Source: a virus. Taken from it: a DNA stretch of 64,000 nt. Where the stretch lies: positions 124,001 through 188,000 of IMG/VR virus record IMGVR_UViG_3300008110_000048. The stretch is one strand, 5' to 3'. Made by a program: the position numbers and the translations under genes. The notes beneath the pieces are model-generated. The model was not told the DNA's origin, searched no databases, and worked only from the letters and a program-made list of their open reading frames with translations. Every line of letters begins with the position of its first letter. Within the stretch, counting starts at the first letter, position 1. Positions 45,581-55,681 of the stretch are shown here, piece by piece.

Positions 45581-47959
45581 TCACTTATTTTCTAAACTCT
45601 CTACTCTAGAGGAAAGTTCTTTAACGGCATTAATAAGTAGCGGGGTAATTAGCGCGTAATTCACGCTTTGTAGTTGCCCTTTTGACAAATCTCCAGATAC
45701 CAGCCATGGTGCAACTAATTCAACTTCATCTGCTATTAAACCAATAATTGTAACTTCATCATGGATTCCATCTACAATTGGTTTTCCATCTTCAAAACTT
45801 GAAACTTTTAAAGGATTATAAGATACTGTATTTAAATTATTAATGATTGATAATCCAGTATTTGTAGATGCAATGTTCCCCTTTAATCTTCTGTCCGATG
45901 TCGTTCCTAATACGATAGAGTTAGCATTATCTACGTGACCCATTATGGAACCAAAAGCACTAATCCATGTCATGCCCATTTGATTCGCTGTTCCTCCCCA
46001 GCCAGTTAGTCCATTATATGAAATACCATTTCCGTTTACTGACATAGTTCCTAATGCCATATTTGCATATGCAGTATCATTAGCTCTTCTGATATAAAGG
46101 GTTGCGTCATTGTCAGCTGTCCTAAGTTGTATATGAGTGTTATAACACCGCAAAGCAAAGTTACATTGATTAACACCTGTAACAGATAGGTGAGAATACT
46201 TAGCAAGAGTAGATTCTTGATTACCTTGTATAACAGTTCCATAAGATCCATAAATATATGTTCCAGGATCTAAATCTGGCCTAAGGCCAACTCTAACTTC
46301 ACCACTACTTGAATACCCCCTCATTCTAATTGTTCCATCGGAAACTATAGAATTACTATATATTGTACTACCTGAAAAATTGATGTTACTAACGTCATTG
46401 CCGTTATAATATAATGTTATATCATTAGTATTGATATGAACCCTATTTCCAGTTGAAGCTGTTGTGAGAGTTGAACCACTAATAGTTGCACCAGTTATCG
46501 TTCCTCCAGAGATTGTTCCGCTAGCAGTTATTGTCCCACTAAATGTTCCGGAAGTTGCATTGATAGCTCCAGTCACAGAAAGGCTAGCTCCATCCCATGT
46601 CAATTTATTGCCTGCGGAATTGCCTATGGAAAACTTGTATGCTGCCCCTGAATACCCTAAGAAAAATCCCGTTCCAGTGTCATAAGCTGTTTGTCCTCCT
46701 TTAATATTTCCTCCAGAACTCAACGTTATTCCTCCGCCAGTTATTGTTGTTCCAGCAATTAATCCAGTTTGCGTTTGGTTTTGGGGACTTAAATTAGAAA
46801 CATTACCTAAGCTTTGATTCCATGCACTTGAGCCATAAATGTAAGATCTATTATCGCCACTAGTTGAGTTATACCAAATTGAAAATTCTGGTATTTGACC
46901 TGCCACAACTTCTGCTCCAACAGAATAAATTGGATTAAATGTTCCAGTGGCGGAACTAGTGACAGTAAATGTATATGTTGTTACCGCGGTAACATATTGA
47001 TTTTTTAAATTATACTGACTTGGAACAACGTTATTTAATGATACTATTTTACCGACAGATAAACCATGAGCTGTTGTCCCAGTAGTATATGTAACCGATG
47101 TTCCATTTCCTGATATTGCTGAAATTAATTTTGCGGTAAATGGACTAGGAATAGATGGTTGTGTGGCCCCATAAAAAATTGATCCAGGTGCAGAACCGTC
47201 TATAAATTGCAACGTTCCACGTATTGTTGCATTATTAAACTCTGCGCGTCCGTCTCCAGAAATAATCCAACCAGCTGTTCCACTAGTCCATGTGTCTGTC
47301 GTATTATTATAAGAACCGTTATAATCTGAAGATCTTAAAATAGCTTTATTATCAGGACTGGTGATTGTTGTTGCAGTTCCGGGTTGAGTTAATATTATTT
47401 CATGTGCGCCAATTGTCCCGGCAGTTATTTTTCCTGCCGTCAATGAACCTATGAACTCTTCGTCAATCAGTGGAGTATCGCCAGATGCAACTATAGATGT
47501 CCATCCGCTAATATTGCCAGCTGTATCAATTGTCCTTACTCTTCCATAATACTTAACGGGATTAGTTGTGGAAGAGGTACTTGTTGTTGTGCTGTTATCA
47601 TCTACTGAAACGACAAAAACATTTGTTTGAACATATCCAGTTCTATGTGGTGTTTCGCCAGAAATAACTTGATACTGTGCGCTGATTAGTTCTACTTGAT
47701 CTTGTTTATATAATTCATACTCATATTTTGCGGCATCTTCGTCAATACTGTCTGTATACTTAAATAATACATTTAAGAATGACGCTGCTAAAACTAAATT
47801 TGTTGGAGCACCTGGAATAGTCGAATCTGTTGGAGTGGAAAATCTTACAGAATCAGTGTAAGGAGAAACGACATTAACATCATTGTTCTTGCTTCTAACC
47901 GTAACGATATATTCTTTATTTGGTTTTAGATTTTCTATATTTACAGGTATAATAGCCAT
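45581..47959 (-). CDS. Tail fibre/spike with fibronectin-like N-terminus and S74 self-cleaving chaperone (792 aa)
   Basis: The N-terminus resembles fibronectin type III repeats (NIENLKPNKEYIVTVRSKNN and DSTIPGAPTNLVLAASF). A short adaptor has SLTAGKITAGTIGAHEIIL. The long shaft is rich in Gly, Ser and Thr with repeats (GTITASGTISGGTITGATIS). The C-terminal about 105 residues match the peptidase S74/intramolecular chaperone domain, starting SDRRLKGNI (likely cleavage before S688), then GLIADEVELVAPWLV and VNYALITPLLINAVKELSSR. Such domains trimerise the fibre and then cut themselves off. The gene is coupled to its upstream neighbour by TAATG. It probably binds the host surface. Confidence 0.85.
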   Translation of the reverse strand: MAIIPVNIENLKPNKEYIVTVRSKNNDVNVVSPYTDSVRFSTPTDSTIPGAPTNLVLAASFLNVLFKYTDSIDEDAAKYEYELYKQDQVELISAQYQVISGETPHRTGYVQTNVFVVSVDDNSTTTSTSSTTNPVKYYGRVRTIDTAGNISGWTSIVASGDTPLIDEEFIGSLTAGKITAGTIGAHEIILTQPGTATTITSPDNKAILRSSDYNGSYNNTTDTWTSGTAGWIISGDGRAEFNNATIRGTLQFIDGSAPGSIFYGATQPSIPSPFTAKLISAISGNGTSVTYTTGTTAHGLSVGKIVSLNNVVPSQYNLKNQYVTAVTTYTFTVTSSATGTFNPIYSVGAEVVAGQIPEFSIWYNSTSGDNRSYIYGSSAWNQSLGNVSNLSPQNQTQTGLIAGTTITGGGITLSSGGNIKGGQTAYDTGTGFFLGYSGAAYKFSIGNSAGNKLTWDGASLSVTGAINATSGTFSGTITASGTISGGTITGATISGSTLTTASTGNRVHINTNDITLYYNGNDVSNINFSGSTIYSNSIVSDGTIRMRGYSSSGEVRVGLRPDLDPGTYIYGSYGTVIQGNQESTLAKYSHLSVTGVNQCNFALRCYNTHIQLRTADNDATLYIRRANDTAYANMALGTMSVNGNGISYNGLTGWGGTANQMGMTWISAFGSIMGHVDNANSIVLGTTSDRRLKGNIASTNTGLSIINNLNTVSYNPLKVSSFEDGKPIVDGIHDEVTIIGLIADEVELVAPWLVSGDLSKGQLQSVNYALITPLLINAVKELSSRVESLENK

Positions 47960-48489
47960 TATCTAACTCCACCAATCTTTGCAAAACTATTATCTGTTTG
48001 ATTTATTATTTCACTTCCAACTTTAAGGTAAACATTATAACTAAAAGAGTAAGAAGATATTTTAATATTATTACCTCTAGAGGATATGTTTTTGTCATAC
48101 AATAACTCTAGCTCGGCTACATAATCTCTTTCTTGGAAATCATTTTTAGAAAATAAATTAATATTATCTATTTGACTAGAGGAGAAACAGTCGATAGTCT
48201 GCCAATCTAGATCTATGACTGCTGAACTTTCGCCATTTTGTAAAGCTGTAAACTTAATTCTAAACTTTCCATAATTAATACCCTTAGAACCATACAGTGT
48301 AAACTTTGGTCCAGAAAAATTCATATAAAGCTTTGATCCAGGCTTATTCGATAGCCCATTATCCCAATCTGTCATAGAGTTAATGAATGAAAAGTTATAA
48401 CTTGAAGATGAATTTAAATCTACTAGATATTGATCTGTGTCAACATTAGAATAAAATCCATAATAAGGATTAGAATATGTTACTGTCAT
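47959..48489 (-). CDS. Hypothetical beta-rich structural protein (176 aa)
   Basis: The protein is rich in Tyr, Asn, Ser and Phe, with alternating patterns typical of beta sandwiches (KLYMNFSGPKFTLYG, FRIKFTALQNG, NIKISSYSFSYNVYLKVG). No motif identifies a family. It overlaps both neighbours (ATGA upstream, TAATG downstream) inside the fibre operon, so it probably forms part of, or helps assemble, the receptor-binding structure. Confidence 0.65.
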   Translation of the reverse strand: MTVTYSNPYYGFYSNVDTDQYLVDLNSSSSYNFSFINSMTDWDNGLSNKPGSKLYMNFSGPKFTLYGSKGINYGKFRIKFTALQNGESSAVIDLDWQTIDCFSSSQIDNINLFSKNDFQERDYVAELELLYDKNISSRGNNIKISSYSFSYNVYLKVGSEIINQTDNSFAKIGGVR

Positions 48490-49001
48490 TCTGGTTCACC
48501 TTCTTGCTCTAATAAAGGCTCAATCTGCACCCAGGACATTGTTTCTTCATTCCATGTATAAGATTTATTATCATTAGGATATGAAATTGGAGGTGTCCAT
48601 TTTTGATTAACTAATTGCCAAGATGGAAATGGTTGCCGTACAAGAATCCAGGAAATTGATTTTTCATCCCATATGTACTGATTTATAGTATCGGGAATGT
48701 CTATTGGGGGTTTCCAAAGTCCGGTTTCTGGATTTATTATAAATGAAGGATTATCTTGTGGTTTTGGTGGCACAAACGCATCTATATCTTCATTGTATGA
48801 ATATCCGATACCAGCATAGTTTTTTCGAAGTGGTTGCTTGCCCTGTAAATGAATACCAGCATATGTATTAATGGATGTTTTTATCCATCGTCCACCAATA
48901 TTATCAACCAGCCATTGATAACCTTCGTCATCATGATTATTATCACCAACAAGTACACTAATTACAATATTATTTTCATCTATTTGTGCCCAATGACTCA
49001 T
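48486..49001 (-). CDS. Fibre-associated W/P-repeat protein common in aquatic phages (171 aa)
   Basis: I choose the ATG at 49001 (MSHWAQIDENN), four-base overlapped with the upstream stop (ATGA) and preceded by AAGGTGG. A GTG nine bases upstream is less likely. The N-terminal module reads WAQIDENNIVISVLVGDN, WLVDNIGGRW, LRKNYAGIGYSY and FVPPKP. Two or three copies of a W-x-PP ... Y-x-W-(D/N)-E-x-x-x-SW unit follow (LWKPPIDIPD, IWDEKSISWILV, KWTPPISYPN, TWNEETMSWVQ). Proteins of this type are frequent beside fibre genes in cyanophages and other aquatic phages. Their exact role is not established. Confidence 0.75.
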   Translation of the reverse strand: MSHWAQIDENNIVISVLVGDNNHDDEGYQWLVDNIGGRWIKTSINTYAGIHLQGKQPLRKNYAGIGYSYNEDIDAFVPPKPQDNPSFIINPETGLWKPPIDIPDTINQYIWDEKSISWILVRQPFPSWQLVNQKWTPPISYPNDNKSYTWNEETMSWVQIEPLLEQEGEPE

Positions 49002-52000
49002 GTTACCCACCTTACGTAAACTGCACCAGCATAACCAGTATAACCTGGACCATAAGTAGCATCGTTTGCTCCCGATCCACCTGCACCACCAGAACCAGGG
49101 TAAGAATATGACCCTTGCCTTGAGTTCCAGTTTCCGCCACCGCCACCATATCCAAATGTAATATTCATCAAAAATGTTGAAGCTCCTGCAGAACCGCCTG
49201 TATAATAGTTTGGAGGAGAGCCACCATTTCCTCCGGCTCCTGCTCCTCCACCACCAGCTGCTATTGTATTATCGTAAAATGGGCCTGCTGCACCAGAGTA
49301 ACTAGAATTACTTGCGCCATTTCCACCGTCTGCTAGATAACTATAATATGGACCCCATGGACTATAACCGCCAGATCTTGCAGACCCGCTACCCCCACCA
49401 GAAGGACCAGACGCTGTTCTAACATCTGAGCCAGAAACTACTGTAAAACTTGATGAACCACCAGATGATCCAGATGATCCTACCGCAGTATATGGAGAAT
49501 AGCTTTCATATGGGGTTTGCACATAGCTTCTATCTCCACCAGCTCCGCCAGCCCCAACAGCAACAGCATAGGTGCCTACAGTCATATTAGAAAGTGTCTG
49601 ATTTACTATATTTCCAGCAGCTCCGCCACCACCAGGGGCCCAAACATCACCAGTGCCGTACCAATCTAGTGAATGCGCACCTCCGCCACCACCTGATCCA
49701 CCAGAAATAACTAATATTTCAACATTTTTTTTACCGGTTAATATTTGAAAATTTCCATTTGAAGTAAAATATCTACCTGTATAACCCGATCCAGCAGAAT
49801 ATGAAGTTCCACCTGATACAGTAAATGGAATTGTAATGCTCCAAGTAAACTCTTTAGTGATATTGCCCTGAGAGTTTTCCGCTTTAACAGTAAAGGTATA
49901 AGAAAAAGATGAATCGTTAACCGGAGTTGTATATGTTCCAGATATTTCACCTGTTGAAGTATTCAAAGAAAAACCTGTAGGTAGAGATCCACTACTAATA
50001 GAATATACTGCTGCAGGATACCCTGACGCAATAACCGAATTACTATATGCTGTATTGTATGTTGGAGTTGTCAGTGTTTCGTCAGTCCATGCTGGAGCGG
50101 CATTTACGTTAAAGTTGAAACTTTTGCTTATGCTGCCAATTGTATTAGTGGCTGCTATAGTAAAAGCACTGGTGCCAGCAGATGATGGAGTACCTGTTAT
50201 CACTCCAGTTGAAGAATTTAAAGAAAGTCCACTTGGTAAAGACCCAGATGTAACAGAAAATGTTGCACTAGGATATGCAGCTACTGTTATGCCGTCAGAG
50301 TATGCTGTAGATAAAGTTGCGTCTGCTAAAGTTTCATCAATCCATGTTGGAGCCTTATTTATTGAACCGCTAAAAGATTGAGTAACATTGCCTGTCTCAT
50401 TTTCGGCTTCAATTACAAACGAATACGCACCATAATAGGTTGCAGTTCCTGTAACTGCGCCATTTGAAGAATTCAAATTTATCCCACTTGGAAGTGAGCC
50501 CGAAATTATACTATAAACTGGTGAACCTGTGGCATTAACACTATCTGAATAAGCAGTATTATATTCAATGTTAGCAATTGTATTATCTGTCCAAGCTGGA
50601 GTAACATATAAATCATCTGTAAATAATTGGGTGACATTACCTGCAGCATTCTCTGCTTTGACTGTAAAGCTATATGAACCAGCTGTTGATGATGTTCCGG
50701 TTATTGCCCCAGTAGAACTATCCAAGGTAATGCCTGATGGTAGTGCGCCAGCAGAAACAGAATATGTAATAGCTGGGTAGCCAGAAGCAGTAACTCCATC
50801 ACTATAAGCTTGACCATAAATCATATTGGCAATTGAACTATCAGTCCAAGCTGGAGCTTCATAGATTGTTCCACTAAAAGCTTTTTCAACATATCCCCAA
50901 GAGTTTGTTGCACGAATTGTAAAACTATAAGACCCACTTGCAGCTGTAGTTCCAGTAATGGCACCTGTCGAAGTGTTTAGTGAAATACTTGAAGGAAGTG
51001 AGCCAGAGTAAACTGAATATGTTATTGGACTAGTTCCAGTAGCTGAAACTCCATCACTATATGCCGAAGCTTTTGTGACAATTCCGAGTGTTTGATCAGA
51101 CCAAGATGGTGGTGTTTGCACTGTTCCAGAAAAAGACTGAGTAACTGATCCAATGTCATTTTCTGCTTTAATTACAAAAGAGTATGGACCACTATCTATA
51201 CTTAAACCACTAACTAGGCCAGTTGTTGAATTTAGTGTTACTCCAGATGGTAAAGCTCCAGAAGAAATTGAATAGGTTACAGCTGGATAAGCGTCTGCCC
51301 AAACCAAATTTGAATAGGATGTATTATAATCAATATTGGACAAGGTAGAATCTACCCATTCTGGGTATTCGTAAACTGTTCCAGAAAATGATGCTTCATT
51401 GTAATATTTTCCATCATCAGTTGTAGCTCGAACTGTAAAAGAATATGTTCCCGTCGAAGTAACTGTTCCGGTCATTTGACCAGTAGATGAATTAATGGAA
51501 ATTCCTGTTGGTAATGATCCAGAAGAAATAGAATAAACTGTTCCAATAGCAGAAACGCTATCAGAATAAAAATCACCATAAATAAATGGACTTAATTCGA
51601 TTGATTCCCAAACTGGGGCCAAATTGACTTGGTAATCATCAGTGCCCGCATTATCGACTTCATTTATTTTTCTTAAGTTTGGTGTTGCATAATATATGAA
51701 ATATGAACCCTGTATTTCTGTCGCAACAGGATGTTCTTCTGCCGTTTGGAAATAAATATAGTCACCCTCTATAACTGTTTTAACCGGAGTGAGTACTGTT
51801 CCTTTTTCATACACCACAATATAGGAATTAGCATCTTGTAAAGTTTGCAGCGTAGAACTTTTATATGTATTAATATTCAAATCTTTTATATTTGCAAATA
51901 ACCAGAAACCAACACTAAGAGTATCCCTTGGCGTGAACTTTGCGATTCCCCTTTTACAATATGGGTATGAATAATTATAATTAGGTGTTGCAGAATTAAT

Positions 52001-52036
52001 AATTTCATCTGACTTAAAATATTTAAACCATGCCAT
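48998..52036 (-). CDS. Adhesin with seven Ig-like repeats and glycine-rich tip (1012 aa)
   Basis: Residues 1-140 form an N-terminal attachment region. Residues 141 to about 737 hold seven copies of an 84-residue putative-Ig (He_PIG-like) repeat. The landmarks are W at the start, AYSDGV, YSISSGSLPSGISL, NSSTGAITG and YSFTVKAEN. From about 745 the protein is a glycine-rich domain (GGSGGGGGAHS, GGGGAAGNIV, VAVGAGGAGG and later GGAGGSGAND) of the kind found at fibre tips and T4 gp38-like adhesins. The N-terminal part shows no signal peptide, which fits a virion component. It probably binds cell-surface sugars. The repeats invite length variation. Confidence 0.8.
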   Translation of the reverse strand: MAWFKYFKSDEIINSATPNYNYSYPYCKRGIAKFTPRDTLSVGFWLFANIKDLNINTYKSSTLQTLQDANSYIVVYEKGTVLTPVKTVIEGDYIYFQTAEEHPVATEIQGSYFIYYATPNLRKINEVDNAGTDDYQVNLAPVWESIELSPFIYGDFYSDSVSAIGTVYSISSGSLPTGISINSSTGQMTGTVTSTGTYSFTVRATTDDGKYYNEASFSGTVYEYPEWVDSTLSNIDYNTSYSNLVWADAYPAVTYSISSGALPSGVTLNSTTGLVSGLSIDSGPYSFVIKAENDIGSVTQSFSGTVQTPPSWSDQTLGIVTKASAYSDGVSATGTSPITYSVYSGSLPSSISLNTSTGAITGTTAASGSYSFTIRATNSWGYVEKAFSGTIYEAPAWTDSSIANMIYGQAYSDGVTASGYPAITYSVSAGALPSGITLDSSTGAITGTSSTAGSYSFTVKAENAAGNVTQLFTDDLYVTPAWTDNTIANIEYNTAYSDSVNATGSPVYSIISGSLPSGINLNSSNGAVTGTATYYGAYSFVIEAENETGNVTQSFSGSINKAPTWIDETLADATLSTAYSDGITVAAYPSATFSVTSGSLPSGLSLNSSTGVITGTPSSAGTSAFTIAATNTIGSISKSFNFNVNAAPAWTDETLTTPTYNTAYSNSVIASGYPAAVYSISSGSLPTGFSLNTSTGEISGTYTTPVNDSSFSYTFTVKAENSQGNITKEFTWSITIPFTVSGGTSYSAGSGYTGRYFTSNGNFQILTGKKNVEILVISGGSGGGGGAHSLDWYGTGDVWAPGGGGAAGNIVNQTLSNMTVGTYAVAVGAGGAGGDRSYVQTPYESYSPYTAVGSSGSSGGSSSFTVVSGSDVRTASGPSGGGSGSARSGGYSPWGPYYSYLADGGNGASNSSYSGAAGPFYDNTIAAGGGGAGAGGNGGSPPNYYTGGSAGASTFLMNITFGYGGGGGNWNSRQGSYSYPGSGGAGGSGANDATYGPGYTGYAGAVYVRWVT
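49825..51616 (-). repeat. Tandem repeat array (seven units of about 252-270 bases)
   Basis: The array encodes the seven Ig-like repeats of the adhesin. Units are diverged at DNA level but keep recurring strings for SGSLPSG and STG. It is protein-coding and in frame throughout. Confidence 0.8.
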
Positions 52037-52037
52037 A

Positions 52038-53819
52038 TTAATTTACTTCCGTATAAATAATTTCATATTCATAATTATCTATTATATCATCAGTTACTTC
52101 TATATTTATAACCGCATCGCATCTAGGCAGGCCATTAACAATGTCTACATTAAATTGACCAACGCTAACAGACACAGGTTTTTTAGCAGCATCTTGTGCA
52201 TAATCTGAGCTTCTAGCTAAACCGTAATCAATATCAAGTGAAGATATTTTTCTGGATCCATCCGCACCAGTATGAGCGTGATCACTGAGATCTACGCCGT
52301 CTATAGTAATGCCTTCTGCGACTTGTATATCACCAATAATTTGTCCACCGTCTCTTAAAAGATATTGAGGATGATCATTCTCGTCCAATCCAGATAAAAG
52401 CTGGTGATCAGATTTAAGCGTATCTTTTCTAGTTAAACTAATCATTGCTCCACTAAAAATCTGAGCATAAACGTCATTAGTAACATTTAATAAAACGTTA
52501 GGTTTTGGTAAACCTTTTATGGAAAGCTGAGATATATAGTTCGCATATTTTCTTTTCTCATGAATTAGCTGCATTAGGGCGTCTGTCTTGCCCATAACAA
52601 TATGATGCCTATCAACAACATCAGCCATAATAGAGGTAAAGTTTCCTTTTAAAAGCGCTGAAGCTATTAACATTTCCTCGGTTAAAAATGGAAATCTCTT
52701 TTTGAAAGAAGTTGTTTGATAGTCCAAATCAAAAGGACTTCCTATTTCAGAGGAAAACTTTAAACCTGGAGCTAAATATCTTGTATAAAAAATTAGAGAA
52801 TTTTCTTCCAAATCTCTCTTAAGAGATTGTAATATATCCTCTATTTCAGAATCTACAGCGTTTAATTTAATCGCAAAAAAAGCTTGGAATTTAGCGGCAT
52901 GTTCTTTTGAGATTTTATCCAATTCGGTTGAAGGAATCGCTCCTGGTTTGGATATGATTGTTTTTGCAATCCTGCTCGAATAATGTTTTGCCGTTTTGCA
53001 CCATGCGTCGTAGTGTGCTGCGACTTTTTGCTGTAGTTCATTTTCATAAACCTCCCTAAAATCTTGATTTAAAGATAACTGTATTGAATATACTTCTCTT
53101 TGAAGAGACTTTAATAATTTTCTGAATTGCAAAAAATACGAAAAGGTAGAGTGTGCTATTGCATAATAAAATTCTTCCAAAAACTTTCTTGAAGTAGTTG
53201 AATTAATTTTTTCTGCAAAGTTTATTTCTTCAAAATTAATGTGACCAGGAATTGGGATTCTGACTTTAACCATTTCATCTTTTCTATCCTTATAGGCATC
53301 GCTGCTTGGGGGTGGAAATGGCAGAATTGTTACTATGCCATCAGATTCCTGTAAGTCTTTTTCAGATATGTCAATTCCATTTGACTGTGGTAAATTTTGA
53401 ACTGAATTTATTTTCAATGAATCTATAACGCGATTATTGTAAACAGAAACAGCTTGAGGTTGTGTTGTATATAAATTTTTATGTAATTCATCCCAAAGAT
53501 TTTGATGCGCAACCAAAAGATCATTATTGATATTCGGATTTATATAAACCTTCTTCATTAGGTTTTCAATATCATTAATTGTATCAGTTATAAGAATTTG
53601 AGCAGATTCTGCTTCTCTTTTAACAAAATCTATAGGTATTGAATATGCCTGTTTTATGCTTGTATCCGCATTTCTGTTATATGCATTTCTGCCTACGGCT
53701 TTGTAAGCGGTTGCGCCAGTGGGATTTGTGAATAAAGAATCTTGGAATTTGTAGTCTCCATAAATATTATTAGAAACTTCAGAATACTGCTCTTGAGAAT
53801 TTACGCCTATATCACTCAT
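52038..53819 (-). CDS. Large structural protein with helical body and fibre-like C-terminus (593 aa)
   Basis: The first 460 residues are mostly helical (QLQKVAAHYDAW-like helices, AKTIISKPGAIPS, EIEDILQSLKRDLEENSL). From about residue 475 a fibre-type motif appears: SGLDENDHPQYLLRDGG, then ITIDGVDLSDHAHTGADGSR, as in phage fibre attachment domains. The final strands are NVDIVNGLPRCDAVINIEV. The protein could anchor the fibre/adhesin genes that follow. It starts in a TAATG overlap with the terminase gene and stops one base before the adhesin. I cannot name a family. Confidence 0.7.
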   Translation of the reverse strand: MSDIGVNSQEQYSEVSNNIYGDYKFQDSLFTNPTGATAYKAVGRNAYNRNADTSIKQAYSIPIDFVKREAESAQILITDTINDIENLMKKVYINPNINNDLLVAHQNLWDELHKNLYTTQPQAVSVYNNRVIDSLKINSVQNLPQSNGIDISEKDLQESDGIVTILPFPPPSSDAYKDRKDEMVKVRIPIPGHINFEEINFAEKINSTTSRKFLEEFYYAIAHSTFSYFLQFRKLLKSLQREVYSIQLSLNQDFREVYENELQQKVAAHYDAWCKTAKHYSSRIAKTIISKPGAIPSTELDKISKEHAAKFQAFFAIKLNAVDSEIEDILQSLKRDLEENSLIFYTRYLAPGLKFSSEIGSPFDLDYQTTSFKKRFPFLTEEMLIASALLKGNFTSIMADVVDRHHIVMGKTDALMQLIHEKRKYANYISQLSIKGLPKPNVLLNVTNDVYAQIFSGAMISLTRKDTLKSDHQLLSGLDENDHPQYLLRDGGQIIGDIQVAEGITIDGVDLSDHAHTGADGSRKISSLDIDYGLARSSDYAQDAAKKPVSVSVGQFNVDIVNGLPRCDAVINIEVTDDIIDNYEYEIIYTEVN

Positions 53820-55681
53820 TAAAACATCCTTCTAACTCTTTTTGTAGAAGTAGATCTACGAAAACCTTTCGACGGATTCAATGCGTCAGCCCGTCCTGTA
53901 ATCACAATTTTATTTTTTTCATCATCTTCTTTATCTATTTTTTTAGTATCTGGAACAAAAAAATGATTAGAAAAACTTTCAGTATTTGTTGCATAATGCG
54001 CTTGTGAAAACTCGCCATAATTTTGAGTAATAGCTAAAAGCGCTAACATCAAAGCATCATGAGCATGGTCCATTGCTGATCCGGCTGCCTCAAAAACGGG
54101 TCGACCAGTTTGCGTTGTTCTAACCACAACGTAAGATATTAATTGCATATATAGTTCTTCATCAGAATCTGGAATCATTAGTTTTTCTTTTTCTAAAAAT
54201 TGACGAAGATTATCAACCATAAATGGTTTCATTTCTTTTTTGATCATCAACTTCGTATAAGGATCTCTGACATCTATACTCTCGCCAAATGCAACTCCTT
54301 TTATTTTTTCTTTTAAGCCAGATCTAGGATTTTCGACTCCATACTTTTTTAACAGCTCTACCTGCACTTCGCCGTATCCGCGGTCAACATAAATATGTTT
54401 AGGATTAAATCTTTCATTTAGTTCAATAATTCTATCAACTGCTTTAGTTAAAGTATATTCAGATCTAGCTATCTCTTCTCTATAACAGATTTTTGTTTTA
54501 CCTCTAAATCTAGATTCTTCATAATTATCAGAGCATACTTCGACAACCACAATATTTGTTCCAGCACCATATTTGTCCCAGTCAACGCCTATAGTATGGA
54601 AAGATCTGGCTGAAGTTATTTCAGGTATATAATCCCATGCTGGCGAAATAAAAGCTCTGTCAACAAATTTTCTAGGATATACACCTTCTGAGTCTTCGCC
54701 CCAGTCGGCTTCAATTTCGTGTCGATATCCACTTGGCGAATATTGTTCCCGGAACTCTTCTTCTTGCTCCTTAGAAAAATATGGGTTGCAATATGAGGGA
54801 AACCAAAATTCGGTAAACCTAGGCGATCTACACCATTCCCAAAATCTTTCTCTACGGCCAGTTGGCGTAGAAGCGCCGATCATAACTTTATCTGGCTGAT
54901 CTTCTGCGGTTTTCTGCAACATGGCGTACAGAGCGTCAAGGTCATCTGCATGCATGTAGTCCATTTCATCAAGAATAATAAGATGAGCTTCCTGACCACG
55001 AGCAACGTCAGACTTGCCTCCGCTTTTCATTCCAGAGGTAAAGAATCTAATAGTTGAACCGTTGGAGAATTGAATCATAAACTGAGGGCTTGTGACTTTT
55101 CTTGTTATAGAATTCATCACTACTTCATTCTTAGAAGCAATTCTTAATATTTCCTGATAAATCAGTTCAACTTGAGTTTTCATTGGCGCAATAACTAATG
55201 ATCTACCATCTTTGTGCGTATAGCTGTAGTGCAACAGCTGCACTGCCAAGCTGAATGTCTTACCTAAACGACGACCAGCTCTTAATACTTTTCTTAAAGA
55301 TGGATCACGCAATATGAGAATTTGATATACACGCAAATTTGCTTCTAGAAATTGTTTTGCCCAAACAACTGGATCCTTAGAAACATGCAGCTGTCTTTGA
55401 TGCTCCGCACTAATTCCATCTGCCAATAAATCCAAATCGACTTCAAATGGCTCATCAATTAAAAGGGCTAATTCCCTATTCGTCATTCTTCTTTCCAAAA
55501 CAGGAGTTCCATCATTCCAAGCTAAATGAGATAGTTTATTTTCAAATACCCATTCAATTCTATTAACCTGCTTAATTAACTCAGGATCTTGAATTCGAAT
55601 AATATCAAGCAAATCTTCTCTAGAGAGTTTTTCTAAAGCGTTTCTAAATTCTTGTGTTTTTGTAAATATACTCATAATCAT
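53819..55681 (-). CDS. terL: Terminase large subunit (620 aa)
   Basis: The ATPase domain shows Walker A AGRRLGKT (135-142), Walker B LIILDEMDYM (D238, E239) and coupling motif GASTPTG near 269-275. The RNase H-like nuclease has GVDWDKYGAG (D367, D369), HIYVDRGYG (D433) and SAMDHAHDALM (D538, D542), the expected acidic cluster. N-terminal residues 1-100 are a helical extension. It pumps DNA into the prohead through the portal and cuts the concatemer. Translational coupling to the preceding Gly/Ala-rich gene (ATGA overlap) and to the next gene (TAATG) is visible. The small subunit is not certain. The 238-residue Cys-cluster protein is one candidate. Confidence 0.95.
   Translation of the reverse strand: MIMSIFTKTQEFRNALEKLSREDLLDIIRIQDPELIKQVNRIEWVFENKLSHLAWNDGTPVLERRMTNRELALLIDEPFEVDLDLLADGISAEHQRQLHVSKDPVVWAKQFLEANLRVYQILILRDPSLRKVLRAGRRLGKTFSLAVQLLHYSYTHKDGRSLVIAPMKTQVELIYQEILRIASKNEVVMNSITRKVTSPQFMIQFSNGSTIRFFTSGMKSGGKSDVARGQEAHLIILDEMDYMHADDLDALYAMLQKTAEDQPDKVMIGASTPTGRRERFWEWCRSPRFTEFWFPSYCNPYFSKEQEEEFREQYSPSGYRHEIEADWGEDSEGVYPRKFVDRAFISPAWDYIPEITSARSFHTIGVDWDKYGAGTNIVVVEVCSDNYEESRFRGKTKICYREEIARSEYTLTKAVDRIIELNERFNPKHIYVDRGYGEVQVELLKKYGVENPRSGLKEKIKGVAFGESIDVRDPYTKLMIKKEMKPFMVDNLRQFLEKEKLMIPDSDEELYMQLISYVVVRTTQTGRPVFEAAGSAMDHAHDALMLALLAITQNYGEFSQAHYATNTESFSNHFFVPDTKKIDKEDDEKNKIVITGRADALNPSKGFRRSTSTKRVRRMF

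Noticed and set aside
49825-51616. CRISPR-like or noncoding repeat array
   Set aside because: Units are about 255 bases, diverged and in frame, encoding Ig-like repeats; there are no short identical repeats with spacers.
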